From: Stentor roeselii
Taxonomy: Eukaryota; Ciliophora; Heterotrichea; Heterotrichida; Stentoridae
Assembly (NCBI GenBank): GCA_006503475.1
Contig: RSEH01000140.1
Coordinates: 1 to 64,000, forward strand
DNA length: 64,000 nucleotides
Direction: 5' to 3'
Below the pieces are notes generated by a model, which saw only the letters and a program-made list of their open reading frames with translations, had not been told where the DNA came from and ran no database searches. The translations under genes were made by a program, and so were the position numbers. Shown here in pieces: positions 11,766 through 21,614 of the stretch (positions are counted from its first letter, which is position 1; each line of letters starts with the position of its first letter).

Positions 11766-12905
11766 AATCCTAATATGATAATCATCTAAAATACTTCTTC
11801 CAACATTTAAAAAGCGATTTATTCGTTTAAGTTTTCTAAAATTACACTATATTAATTCCCTAAATACTAATCTACTTAGGATTCTTCTTATAAAACCTGA
11901 ATACATATCTAAAGAGTTTTGTATTTTTTTACTAGTACAACTTTAAATTATCGTATATCTATCTAAATAAAATATTCATATAAAATAGGATGTTTAAATA
12001 CAGGGTAAATGATTAAGGACTTCATTTAATACTTATTTGATCTAAAATTCTAATTTTAAAGGACTTCGAAGCTGCTCAACTATATAAAATTACTAAAAGT
12101 TTGAAGAAATTAAAACTTTTTATAATTATTTAAAGAATTATGAGGCAAGTCTCATTCATATATTAAGAGAATATGAAGAAGATATTATTTATCAATCTTA
12201 AGTTGTAATTTTAACAGAATATGGGCATATTCAACGATATGTTCCTGATATTAGGATATTCAGTTGAAATAAGATTTATTATAAACTTACAGCATTTGGG
12301 TTTTTTCACATTTATTGGAAAATCTCAATGATTTATATACTTTAAACTTAAAATCGATTTTTTATAATAAATATCTAGTATTCCAGAAAAATTAAAGTTT
12401 TTAAGGTAAATTTTATTAGATATTATAACTTACTTAATTATTTTTTAAATATTTGGATGGGCAGGTCTTAATATTAAAGAAATATTTGGTGTATGAACTC
12501 ATAAATTTCTACTTAGCTATAATAGAACGATTACTGAATTATTAATGAGATTTTCATTTAGTTTTCTTGATTTATTTGAATCAGTTGAATATAATTGAAA
12601 TTTGTGGCTCCTCTTTGGGTTGCTTATTTTAAATTGTTTGTTTATATATTCAGTTTCAACTACTTAGGTTATCTTTATCCAATATTGAAAAAGGTTAGTA
12701 CATAGATTATTAAACATACAGAATACCTTCAAATGAATACCCTAAATAAATTATCACCTTTAATATTAATGACAAACTAGTCAATTCTCTAAGCCTAAAA
12801 AACATATTTGTATCGTAAATACTATTTTAAACTAAATAGTATTCTCAATAGAATCCATTTTCAGCAACCTCCCTAAGTAATTTATCCTCATTCCATAATA
12901 CTCAA
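11766..12905. other. AT-rich intergenic spacer (divergent promoters)
   Basis: 1.1 kb between two divergently transcribed genes. I see no ORF, RNA gene or repeat. It should hold both promoters, but no element is recognisable. Confidence 0.5.
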
Positions 12906-13886
12906 ATGTCAGAAACCTCTAAAACCAACTCTGAGTCAAGACTGTTATCTTCAACATGTGAGCCCTTTAAGTTGCCAGACCTTCTGGATCTTCACAACTT
13001 TTCAAAGGCTTCTACCCTGGCATCAGACGAGCCTTCAAGCGGAATTCCAATAGTCATGCAAATAATTTCTGGAATAAATGAAGAGCTAAAATCTTCAGTC
13101 CTTAAGCATCAAAAAATCCATGAATTCGACAAGCAGGCGAATCAAAACCTGATGATGGAGCTGAAGAAGGTGAGAAATGATTACCTGAAAGAAAAAGAAG
13201 AGTGGAAACAAAGAGAGAAAAGCTTGTTGAACGAGCAGGAAGTGCTTGAAAAGACGATTTCAACCTTAAAATACAATCTCCTCCGTTCACAAACAGAACT
13301 CAACGCACTGACCTCAGAAAACCTGCGAATTTCTGCTCTCAACAGCTTGAAAGAGTCAAACTTCCTGCAAATCACAGAAGAACTGAAAGGAAACCCCAAC
13401 AATTTAAGCTATTCCTCAATCGAACTAGAGTCCCTGAGGAAAAACTCTTCGAACTCGACTTTAGACTCGTCGGACCTGCTGAGGCAGAAGGACCAGATTA
13501 TAAATAATTTGAAACTCGAACTGAGTGAAGCCAAGATTCTCAACAAGTCCATCTTGCTCAACAGGCAGATGTCGAAAAACAACGACTTGGAAGAAATTCT
13601 TGCCCAAAAACTTAGAGTTTTGAAGATTCCTGGAAATTTTATTAGAGATCCGGAACAGAGTTATATTTATAATGGCAAAAAAATCAGCCTTATGATTAAA
13701 TCGGGACAGTTGTTGTGTAGGGCTGGAACAATGTTTAGACCTTTTGAAGAGTTTGTGAGAAACTTAGGAGTTTCTTCTAAGACCGCACTTAGCACTTCGC
13801 ATAAGAGGTTCAAGTCGCTTGACTTTCAGAGTAGTGATCCGAGAACTCCGACTAGCAGTCACTCGAGATCGAAGGTAAAGTTTTAG
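12906..13886 (+). CDS. Coiled-coil protein, unknown function
   Basis: A 326-residue protein that I do not recognise. Residues about 55-165 and 195-245 are rich in E, K, L and Q with heptad spacing, so coiled coil is likely. The N-terminus is rich in serine and threonine, and the C-terminal 40 residues are basic and serine-rich, ending SRSKVKF. Codon use is regular and GC content is higher than in the flanking spacer, which supports coding. The first ATG follows a typical AT-rich leader. A basal-body, cortical or microtubule-associated role would fit a coiled-coil protein in a ciliate, but nothing here proves it. Confidence 0.65.
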   Translation: MSETSKTNSESRLLSSTCEPFKLPDLLDLHNFSKASTLASDEPSSGIPIVMQIISGINEELKSSVLKHQKIHEFDKQANQNLMMELKKVRNDYLKEKEEWKQREKSLLNEQEVLEKTISTLKYNLLRSQTELNALTSENLRISALNSLKESNFLQITEELKGNPNNLSYSSIELESLRKNSSNSTLDSSDLLRQKDQIINNLKLELSEAKILNKSILLNRQMSKNNDLEEILAQKLRVLKIPGNFIRDPEQSYIYNGKKISLMIKSGQLLCRAGTMFRPFEEFVRNLGVSSKTALSTSHKRFKSLDFQSSDPRTPTSSHSRSKVKF

Positions 13887-14309
13887 AGGATATGAATTAA
13901 AACTAATTTTAGCTGCAATTTCGAGGATTTTTAGTTTTTATAAAGAAATGAGTAATTTTTGGGATCAGGAATTAAAATTATTATTTGACGGGAACTAGAA
14001 ATTTCAGATTATTTAAAGATGAGACTTTATATGCATAAATATTATTGAATGAAGATTGGGTTGAACTGAAGGATGAAATTTTTTTTAATATTGAGATAAA
14101 TATATTTATAGAGATATTGATATCAATTTATTAATCTAGATTACATGGTTGATATATATTCAAGTAATCATAAAAAACTCTAATCCTTCTTCAATAACAA
14201 AAATTTATTTCCCAAGTCTCAGTAAATCTACCAAATATATTTTCAATTGTAAAATAAGTTTACAATATCAGACTAATTATTTCAATTAAATTGATAAATT
14301 AACATTAGT
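13887..14309. other. AT-rich spacer between convergent genes
   Basis: About 420 bases with no gene or repeat visible. Confidence 0.5.
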
Positions 14310-15239
14310 CTAATTAATATTTTTCGTGTTATCAATCGTGAGTTCAACCTGCTTTCTTTCAAAAAAGCTCAGCTTTATAGCAAGAAGCGAGTATCCGAAA
14401 GCCATACTGAAGCCCCATCCAACAAGCAGCATATCCGAAGCAGCATGTTTATCATGATTTAAATGGTTGCAGCAAAAGAAAGCCCAAACAATTCCAAAGA
14501 TCGAAGCGATTTTAATCTTAACAACATGAGTTTCTTCATATCCTTCAAATACAACAAAATAAAAAACAGCAGCAAGTCCAATAACTACTCCCCAAACAGG
14601 TTCCTGCAAAGGTGCAAAAATTGCGACACTTAAATAAAGATAACCTTTATAAACAGCAGGGCAAAAGCCATCATTACCGAATTGTTTCTCAGCCCCAGCC
14701 CTTTCAGCTCTGAGAATAGGGCAGATTCCCATGATGAAGGCGAGGATCAAGGCGATGAAGAGCTTTCCAAGCCAAAGGAGAAACAAATGACTGGATGTCC
14801 AGCAGTCGACTTCAGGGTCACTCAGTAAATGTTCGTATTGGTCGCAGCGGCTGTTGGACAGAAGAACATCGATCATCATCAGTGCCCCAGGGCCTAAGAT
14901 CACGTGATCTACGATCAATATTAATGAAAGGAAATAGGAAAAGCTTTTGGAGTTTATTTTGTGGATCTTTTTCATGAACAGTGCGTAAAGTGAACATATT
15001 GATACTGTTATCATTGAACATATGGTGAAGTACGTCTTGTAATGACCTTCTGTGTCGAATAAAAAATGGTCGTTAAACCATTTTAGGAACTCTGCTGTCT
15101 TGACGGTCCATTCTTCTTCGTCTGGATTGGCGGCTTTTGAGAGAAATGATAGCACTTGGAAATGCTCGATTAGTGTCTCTGCTGTCAAAAATAACAGAGC
15201 CAACGGTCTTATGTTGTAGATGTCGTTAAACACATCCAT
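14310..15239 (-). CDS. Multipass membrane protein, unknown family
   Basis: A 309-residue protein with about six hydrophobic segments (roughly 70-88, 100-122, 150-175, 200-230, 240-256 and 268-292). A soluble, acidic N-terminal part contains ANPDEEEWTVKTAEFLKW. Segment four contains the polar motif APLQEPVWG, and a histidine pair motif (NHLNHDKH) lies between segments five and six. I do not recognise the family, and no transporter signature is evident. Length and composition are those of an intact small membrane protein. Its start lies 156 bases from the start of the divergent QTRT2 gene, so the two share a short promoter region. Confidence 0.65.
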   Translation of the reverse strand: MDVFNDIYNIRPLALLFLTAETLIEHFQVLSFLSKAANPDEEEWTVKTAEFLKWFNDHFLFDTEGHYKTYFTICSMITVSICSLYALFMKKIHKINSKSFSYFLSLILIVDHVILGPGALMMIDVLLSNSRCDQYEHLLSDPEVDCWTSSHLFLLWLGKLFIALILAFIMGICPILRAERAGAEKQFGNDGFCPAVYKGYLYLSVAIFAPLQEPVWGVVIGLAAVFYFVVFEGYEETHVVKIKIASIFGIVWAFFCCNHLNHDKHAASDMLLVGWGFSMAFGYSLLAIKLSFFERKQVELTIDNTKNIN

Positions 15240-15395
15240 TTATCTTTTGAATGACGTTTAGTTGATTAAAACTTATAATAAAAAATTTCTTGAAATCCTC
15301 TTAAACCTTTCAAAAATCTTAAGATAAATCCACAAAACTTCAATAATTTCTTGTAATCCCTTTCTAATCTTCCAACAAATCAATAAACCCTAACA

Positions 15396-16454
15396 ATGGA
15401 GATAATCTATTACACTGGAAGAGGTCTCTGCCCATATCTAACATTCCACTCGCTTCCATCAGTAACTCTAAGCCTGGTGCATTTCTTAAAGTTAAAGCCT
15501 CTTTTTCACAAAATTTCCCTTCCAGAGTACACAAACACCAACGACAAAAAGACCCTTCTCGTGATCAAAGACATAAAAAAAGTTTCTTCAGTGAAAGGAG
15601 GAAAAAAACCAGATCGAATCGTCGTCAGTATTCCAGAAAACACTGAAATGACCTGTTCTCAATATTTAGAATTCGTCGATCTTGCAAAACCAAGCCTTTT
15701 TGTCTCGTTTTCCGAAGAAGGAGACTTCAGCATCGGTGCCAAACGCGCTGAAAGGACTGCGAAAAACGCTCTTGATGGACTTTTACTTTGTTTGAATGGC
15801 GGCAGGACTGGAGTTCTTGCAAATGTTCAGGGTGGGCAGGATGTTGATGCTCGAAAATGGTGTTTGAAGGAAATGATGGACAGCCAAGCTGATGGGATTT
15901 ATTTCGGAGGATGTGGAATTGATGACCATGGACTTGAATTAAGGCAGCTTTTGAAGGAAACATGTGCTGGGTTGAATGGGTATATGAAAATCAAGGTGCT
16001 TTCTGGGATGGGCCGCCCTCTTGACATAATCTACGCCAGCAGTCTAGGTTTCACCTCATTCGAAGCCTATTACCCATTTTACCTATCCTCGAAAGGCCAA
16101 GCTTTAAACTTTTCCTTCTCTGAAGACTGGGAAGACACTTCAAGCGATTTTTTTTCGTTCCAAGACAACAACTACTCAGAAGAAATTCTAAACTTATCAG
16201 ACCCCCAGCACCAATACTCCAAAGAGCCCCTTGTCCACAACTGCAGTTGCCCAACATGCAAGAACCACAGCCGAGGATACCTTTACCACCTTTTCTCAAT
16301 GAAAGAACTAACAGCCTCAACATTGCTCTGCATCCACAACTCACACATATACGAAGAAATGCGTCTCTTCCTCGACCGCCACTCCAAAAGCGACTCACTC
16401 GTCGAGGCCTATTCGAAGTTCGTGATAAACTGCTGCGTAAGGCTCGACTCTTAG
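15396..16454 (+). CDS. QTRT2: Queuine tRNA-ribosyltransferase accessory subunit 2
   Basis: A 352-residue member of the tRNA-guanine transglycosylase superfamily. VQGGQDVDARKWC (144-156), GIYFGGCGI (167-175) and KVLSGMGRPLDII (200-212) are the barrel signatures. The zinc site CSCPTCKNHSRGYLYHL has Cys283, Cys285 and Cys288 with His314. Where the catalytic subunit has an aspartate in a FDC-type motif, this protein has SFEAYYPFYLSSKGQAL (221-237), the non-catalytic pattern of QTRT2 (QTRTD1). QTRT2 pairs with QTRT1 to insert queuine at the wobble base of GUN-anticodon tRNAs. The stop lies 12 bases before the CFAP70 start. The ATG is directly preceded by a chance CCCTAACA octamer. Confidence 0.88.
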   Translation: MEIIYYTGRGLCPYLTFHSLPSVTLSLVHFLKLKPLFHKISLPEYTNTNDKKTLLVIKDIKKVSSVKGGKKPDRIVVSIPENTEMTCSQYLEFVDLAKPSLFVSFSEEGDFSIGAKRAERTAKNALDGLLLCLNGGRTGVLANVQGGQDVDARKWCLKEMMDSQADGIYFGGCGIDDHGLELRQLLKETCAGLNGYMKIKVLSGMGRPLDIIYASSLGFTSFEAYYPFYLSSKGQALNFSFSEDWEDTSSDFFSFQDNNYSEEILNLSDPQHQYSKEPLVHNCSCPTCKNHSRGYLYHLFSMKELTASTLLCIHNSHIYEEMRLFLDRHSKSDSLVEAYSKFVINCCVRLDS

Positions 16455-16466
16455 TTAATAATCAAA

Positions 16467-19145
16467 ATGGAAGCGAAAAAAATCCTTTTAAATGAACCAG
16501 TCGCCTCAACTGACCTTGAAATTGAAGTTCTCGGCTGCTTTTCTTTGCCTGAAACTTGGAAACCTGCGGAAAACGAGACCCAGGAGTACTCTTACAACAT
16601 CTCCTTTCTCAGCATTCAGGTCAATAACGGACGGATCCGCCGACGAGAACTCACTGAAGAAGAGATCAAAGCCGCGGAAGAAGCGAAAAAGGGAAAAAAA
16701 GAACCGCCTAAGAAAAAGGGAGTCGAAGCTGAAGTTGATATTCAAGAAGCTTTGAAAAAAAATGAAGAGCATACAAGAAGAGGCTCGCAAAGTTCGAGAT
16801 ATGATGATGAAGCGATTTTTCATCAGAATAGAGAAGATTTGTTTAAAAATCCTTGTGTTGCTTGGGAAACTTCTGATGTTTCTGGAGACTCTCGACTTGT
16901 TAAGACCTTTTCGGTTAGCGCCACTCTTGATGAGATGAAAATGGTCGAGTTTTTGGAACACTTGGAAGATACTGGATGTTATCTTGACCTTGCGAGGATA
17001 CCTAAGGCGGTTGAAGAGGAGGCCAAGAAAAAACCGGTCAAGGGAAAAGTTCAGGAAGAGGCGAAAAGCTCGTTTTATAAGGCTTGGGTAGACTTGTCGG
17101 CTTTTCGTGATTTGGGAGTCACAGAGCAACAGATGAGAATCAAACTCGAAGACATCGAAGGTGAAGAGGCAATTAATTCAAAGACCTATCTTTTCCTCAA
17201 ACTAAGACTAAGCCATGCTGTTTTCCCTCCGATCACAGGTCACATCACTCAAGCGACAGACCTGATCCCAATAAAGCCGCCACCTCCAAAATTCCTTCCT
17301 TCAAAAGACGGCACTCACGACTTCCAACGACAGGTAAAACTAGCTTGCAAGGCGATATCAGCAGAATTCCACAACAACTACTCAGACCAGCTATCAACCC
17401 CTTCATCTCTAAAGTCAAAAGAAAAGCGCGACATAAGAAAAGACGAGTTTTTATACTACTTCAACACCTCAGGAAAATCACAGATTCTTAAAAACAAACT
17501 TCGCAAAAGCGTCGTTAAAATCTGCAGAGAACGTTTCAAAACAATCACGACCTTAAAAGGTCTGACTTTCAGTTCAAAAGACAAGTATTACTCCGAGATT
17601 TACGCTTATTTACTAGAAAAAATGCAAGAAAGCATCGACGAGGTGACTAAAGAAAAGCGAGAAGTGCTTCACGAAGAGCCTGTCCTTCCATCAGACCTTG
17701 CAGAAAAAGAAAAACAAGAGAAACTCGGTCATGTTTTATGTGAAAATTTCGACGATAAGTTGAAAAGACTAGCAGAGGAGGCTGAAATCCGCGGGGAGGT
17801 GCAGAAAGCGATGAAAAACCTGATCGAAAGGACTGACCGCAACCCGATGGACAAGCAGGTCTGGCTGGACCTGGCGCAGTTCACGATGAGACAGTGCAAC
17901 TTGCAAGGAGCTGAGAAGTACATGTCTGAAGTCGTCTCGCTCTCCGAGGACTGGACCCGCGAAGAGCACCTGCTGATGTCCTGCATTTTGATCACGCGAA
18001 AAAAGTACTCAGAAGCCCTGGTCTTCTTGTACCGCATCCTTGAACATAACCCTGACGACTCTCTTACGCTGTTGACTGTCGTCATCACTTATCGCATGCT
18101 CAACAAGTCATCGCTTGAGAAGTTCTTTTTGTCGAAACTTAAAAGGCTTTGTCAGGTTCATCTCAACCTTGCAGGAAGCAAAAGTCGCATTGTTGAAGAC
18201 CTGCTGTATTTGAATATCAGGCCAGAGGACTTCAAAAGTGTGGGGACTGAGATCATTGATGAACTTCATCTGGTACTTGCTGAGTACTTACTTGGCTTTC
18301 GACTGCCTGAATTGTCAAGGTTGGTTCTTTCGTTTATGACGAGTAAGGATTATAAGGCGGATAAAGTACTTTATTGCTCAGCTGAAATAGAGTTCTGGTC
18401 TAAACAGTATGAAAAGTCTGTTGGACTTTTAGAGGAAGTCTTGAAACTTGATGGAAGGAGACACTCGGCATGGGCGCTTAAGGCTGATGCATTGTTTTAT
18501 CTTAGGAGGTTACCAGAGGCTCAGGAATGTTATTTGAAAGCCATGAGATACAGTAAAGCAGCTACGGGTACAATGCTAGTGCGTCTGGGTAACATCTACT
18601 TAACCAACTCAGCCTGGGCAGGTGCAAAGCTTCTATTCACTCGCTGCTGTCACGAATCTCCATCATCAATAGCCTGGGAAGGTCTAGGTATAGCCTGTCT
18701 AAACCTAGAAGAGCTAGACTACGCAGAAAAAGCTTTAACCCAAGCGAATCTAATGAACGACGAAAACGCATACGTCTTGGCGAACCTTGCCTACGTCTGC
18801 ATAAAAAAAACCACAGAGCCTCCAGGCCGATACCCTCAGTTCCGTCAATGTCTAGTGCAAGCTTTGCGTCTGGGGCTGAAAGAGCCGAGGATCCTGACAA
18901 AGATCGGCCACGAGTACGTGCGAAAGTTCTTCTTGGCAGGCACAGGCCCTGCATCAAGCAAACTCGACGTGAGCGAACTCAAAGTGATCTACCAAAAAGC
19001 CCGGCAGGGCGACGCTACAAGGCTCAAAGAAGAAATCGAGAAAGAGTTCGAAAACCTGAAAAAACAAGGAAACAACAAACTCGACACTGTCCTCATCGCA
19101 AGCATCGACCGCGCCAAGCAGGAAGTCCTTTCAAGTCTAGTTTAA
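16467..19145 (+). CDS. CFAP70: CFAP70-like ciliary TPR protein
   Basis: An 892-residue protein. The N-terminus looks like a C2/beta-sandwich region beginning with an LEIEVLGCFSLPETW pattern, followed by a low-complexity basic stretch (about 65-90, with KKGKKEPPKKK). The C-terminal half (about 430-830) is a run of TPR-like helix pairs, for example around residues 445-480, 655-700 and 745-785. This order, an N-terminal beta domain and C-terminal TPRs with similar length, matches CFAP70, a protein linked to the axonemal outer-dynein-arm region. It starts 12 bases after QTRT2 and ends 10 bases before the next gene, all on the same strand. Another TPR ciliary protein is the alternative. Confidence 0.68.
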   Translation: MEAKKILLNEPVASTDLEIEVLGCFSLPETWKPAENETQEYSYNISFLSIQVNNGRIRRRELTEEEIKAAEEAKKGKKEPPKKKGVEAEVDIQEALKKNEEHTRRGSQSSRYDDEAIFHQNREDLFKNPCVAWETSDVSGDSRLVKTFSVSATLDEMKMVEFLEHLEDTGCYLDLARIPKAVEEEAKKKPVKGKVQEEAKSSFYKAWVDLSAFRDLGVTEQQMRIKLEDIEGEEAINSKTYLFLKLRLSHAVFPPITGHITQATDLIPIKPPPPKFLPSKDGTHDFQRQVKLACKAISAEFHNNYSDQLSTPSSLKSKEKRDIRKDEFLYYFNTSGKSQILKNKLRKSVVKICRERFKTITTLKGLTFSSKDKYYSEIYAYLLEKMQESIDEVTKEKREVLHEEPVLPSDLAEKEKQEKLGHVLCENFDDKLKRLAEEAEIRGEVQKAMKNLIERTDRNPMDKQVWLDLAQFTMRQCNLQGAEKYMSEVVSLSEDWTREEHLLMSCILITRKKYSEALVFLYRILEHNPDDSLTLLTVVITYRMLNKSSLEKFFLSKLKRLCQVHLNLAGSKSRIVEDLLYLNIRPEDFKSVGTEIIDELHLVLAEYLLGFRLPELSRLVLSFMTSKDYKADKVLYCSAEIEFWSKQYEKSVGLLEEVLKLDGRRHSAWALKADALFYLRRLPEAQECYLKAMRYSKAATGTMLVRLGNIYLTNSAWAGAKLLFTRCCHESPSSIAWEGLGIACLNLEELDYAEKALTQANLMNDENAYVLANLAYVCIKKTTEPPGRYPQFRQCLVQALRLGLKEPRILTKIGHEYVRKFFLAGTGPASSKLDVSELKVIYQKARQGDATRLKEEIEKEFENLKKQGNNKLDTVLIASIDRAKQEVLSSLV

Positions 19146-19155
19146 TATTCAATAA

Positions 19156-20136
19156 ATGGAAAACCCTGCAAGTCAAAACCTTCTCTTCACATCTGCCCAG
19201 ATCAACTTAATCAACCTGCTCCTTCCGTCCAGGTACTTCGCAGGGCAAGTCGAAGTAAAACCTGTTCAACGCAAAAACGACTTAGAACCTGTTTTTCCTG
19301 CCCTTCCTGAAAAGCGAGCCAAACGAGACAAAGAACCTGATGTTTTAACCGGCAAAAGTGAAGCCTTTAAGAAGTGCTTCAAAACTTTAACTGCGCTTAA
19401 AAAAAACTCTTTAAGCAAACGTTTTTTGACCCAAAGTGAAAACAAGGAACCTGATGAAGTCGACTTGCAAGTCGTGGAAAACAGGCTGGTCTCTGGCGAG
19501 TACCTCAGCGCCTTTCATCTCACGAAAGACGTGCGGAAAATGATCAGCATTCACTTCTTACGAACTTGCAGGTCTCCAGAGCTTTACCTTGAAATCCACG
19601 AGTTCTCCATTTTATTCGAAAGTCTTTTCAAGGGCTCGGAGTCTCTTGTTTTCAGCGAAAACATCGTCCAGGACCTGTCGAAAAAAGTAGAAAAGCTTTC
19701 TGCAGGAATCAAAGAAATTCAGCATCAAATTTTAACACCCAGGCCGAAGGACAAGAAAATGACCCCCGTTGAAAAAAAGATGCTTTGCTCGAGTTTGAAG
19801 AAACTGGACCCGAAGTACCTCGCAGGAGTCTTGAAAATCGTGAAGGGCAGCTTGACGAACACGGGGGAAGAACTCGAGTTCGACTTGGAGAAGCTGCCGA
19901 ATAAAGTATGTCGAGAACTTGACAGGTACATCAAACAATGTCTTCAGTTCAAGCCGAAAAAACCTGCTGAAGGGCAGAAAACAATGCAAAGCAACCCTGT
20001 GACAAGCAAATCACAGATGAAAAGTGAAAGTGAAGAAAGTAGCAGTTCAAGTAGTCAAAGTGAAGAAGAGCTCCCCGGCGCTCCTTTCGAATTACTTGAA
20101 AGAGACCTGCAGGACTTGATGACTGAAAAATTCTGA
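19156..20136 (+). CDS. BET-like chromatin protein: degenerate bromodomain plus NET domain
   Basis: A 326-residue protein. Residues about 70-160 follow the bromodomain pattern: FKKCFKTL helix, EVDLQVVENRLVSGEYLSAF, then DVRKMI and LFESLF. The site that normally holds the NCxxYN motif reads IHFLRT, so the acetyl-lysine-contacting asparagine appears absent. Residues about 199-264 are a clear NET (extra-terminal) domain, MTPVEKKMLCSSLKKLDPKY onward, which in BET proteins recruits chromatin partners. The tail is a Ser/Glu-rich stretch typical of BET proteins. The stop is TGA, one of three in the window. If it were read as tryptophan the frame would end three codons later, so gene structure barely depends on it. 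Confidence 0.75.
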   Translation: MENPASQNLLFTSAQINLINLLLPSRYFAGQVEVKPVQRKNDLEPVFPALPEKRAKRDKEPDVLTGKSEAFKKCFKTLTALKKNSLSKRFLTQSENKEPDEVDLQVVENRLVSGEYLSAFHLTKDVRKMISIHFLRTCRSPELYLEIHEFSILFESLFKGSESLVFSENIVQDLSKKVEKLSAGIKEIQHQILTPRPKDKKMTPVEKKMLCSSLKKLDPKYLAGVLKIVKGSLTNTGEELEFDLEKLPNKVCRELDRYIKQCLQFKPKKPAEGQKTMQSNPVTSKSQMKSESEESSSSSSQSEEELPGAPFELLERDLQDLMTEKF

Positions 20137-20198
20137 GAGTTTTAAGACTAAATGGGTGTTGACTGCAATCTATCCATATATCTAACAATCGCTCATAA

Positions 20199-21569
20199 AT
20201 GGGATCTATTTGCCCCAAAGGGAAAATCAAAATCATTCCGAAGTCCGTCAGTTTAATGTACTCCTTCGGCAAGTTCCTCGGGCAGGGGTACTTCGGCGTC
20301 GTGCACGAAGCTTGTCGGAAAAACAACTCAGAAGTAAAAGTCGCAATCAAAACTATAAAAAAGGATAAAAAACCTGACAACCATGAAGAACTAGACAACT
20401 TGAAAAAACTTGACCATCCTTATATCGTCAAGTTGTTGGAAGCCTTTGAAGATGACGAGGCTCTTCATCTTGTCATGGAATGCTGCTCTGACGGAGACCT
20501 TTTCGAAAAGGTGAACTCCAATAAACGACTCACTGAAAGCCAAAGCAAGGCTCTCATCAAGAAAATCCTCTTGGCTGTTAATTATCTTCATATGAACAGC
20601 ATCGTTCATCGCGACTTGAAACCTGAAAATTTTTTGTTCCAAGGAAGTGAAATCAAAATGATTGATTTCGGGTATTCCACTAAGTTCACGAAACACTTTA
20701 ATATTGATAATACTGAAACTTTTCTTCATACTTTGGTTGGAACTGCTCAGTACCTCGCTCCTGAAGTCCTTAGGGGAAAGTATGACCAGAAGTGCGACTT
20801 GTGGAGTGTCGGCGTCATTCTTTATTTTATGCTTTCAGGAACTCTTCCTTTCACTGGAAGTAATAATAAAGAATGCTTTAAAAAAATCCTCAAGGGAGAA
20901 TTCACTTTTACTGAACAGCCCTGGGCTGATGTCTCTGGAAGGTGCAGGAAGTTTATTTGTCAACTTCTTAAGACGAACCCTAAGAAAAGACTTTCAGCCA
21001 AACAAGCTTTGAAGCATAAGTGGCTGAGTGAGGATATGGCAGTAAACATATCTTATTCCTTCATATTTTCAATAAAAAACATCTACTACCAATGCGAGTT
21101 CAAAAAGTATGTCGGCCTAGTCCTTGTAAAATACCTCTGCACCGAAGAAATAAAAGAAATCACATCAACCTTCCTCTCCATAAACGAGTCAAACTCAGGA
21201 GTGATCTGCGTAAGCGAACTCGAAAAAGCCTTAAAAAAGCTTGACCCAAACCAAGAAACCAAAGACATCTACAAGCTCTTCACAGAAGAAGGCAAAATTA
21301 CTTATAGTAATTTTGTAGCCGCTGCCATTTTCACCCGTCCAGTCTCCGAAAGCATCCTTTTCCGTGGTTTCAAATTATTAAGTTCAAAAAAGTCAAACGT
21401 GATAACCGCCAGTAGTCTTTACAAGGCATTAAAGTTCATCGGCAAGCCAGTGAGCAAGCCGAAAGTTCGTCGAATGATTTCAGAAATCGACCCACAAGAG
21501 CAATCAAGAATCAACTACAAGGAATTCAAGATTATTTTTCTGTCTTCCTATCGAAGTAAGTCTTATTAA
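20199..21569 (+). CDS. Calcium-dependent protein kinase (CDPK-type) with degenerate EF-hands
   Basis: A 456-residue protein with an intact Ser/Thr kinase domain at about 22-285: glycine loop GQGYFG (28-33), VAIK with Lys51, HRDLKPEN (137-144), DFG (156-158) and APEVL. The CDPK junction and about four EF-hand-like units follow to the C-terminus. The Ca2+ loops are poor: the first reads NESNSGVICVSE and later ones lack most acidic ligands, so calcium binding may be weak or lost at several sites. The N-terminal MGSIC could be acylated. CDPKs are calcium-activated kinases common in ciliates. An insertion at about 285-305 (VNISYSFIFSIKNIYYQC) is hydrophobic and unusual. The next gene, an EF-hand protein, starts 45 bases on. 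Confidence 0.85.
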   Translation: MGSICPKGKIKIIPKSVSLMYSFGKFLGQGYFGVVHEACRKNNSEVKVAIKTIKKDKKPDNHEELDNLKKLDHPYIVKLLEAFEDDEALHLVMECCSDGDLFEKVNSNKRLTESQSKALIKKILLAVNYLHMNSIVHRDLKPENFLFQGSEIKMIDFGYSTKFTKHFNIDNTETFLHTLVGTAQYLAPEVLRGKYDQKCDLWSVGVILYFMLSGTLPFTGSNNKECFKKILKGEFTFTEQPWADVSGRCRKFICQLLKTNPKKRLSAKQALKHKWLSEDMAVNISYSFIFSIKNIYYQCEFKKYVGLVLVKYLCTEEIKEITSTFLSINESNSGVICVSELEKALKKLDPNQETKDIYKLFTEEGKITYSNFVAAAIFTRPVSESILFRGFKLLSSKKSNVITASSLYKALKFIGKPVSKPKVRRMISEIDPQEQSRINYKEFKIIFLSSYRSKSY

Positions 21570-21614
21570 TGGTGTAACATAATGCAGATGAATGATTCTA
21601 TTATATACAATTAA

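Noticed and set aside
15388-15395. A single CCCTAACA octamer just before the QTRT2 ATG
   Set aside because: One unit is expected by chance; there is no array or breakage signal, and no surrounding structure that would suggest a telomerase RNA template.
16506-17129. 207-codon open frame antisense to the CFAP70 gene
   Set aside because: It mirrors the codon bias of the true gene on the other strand and has no motif; the same holds for the other long antisense frames inside coding regions (for example 26176-26640 and 47755-48132).
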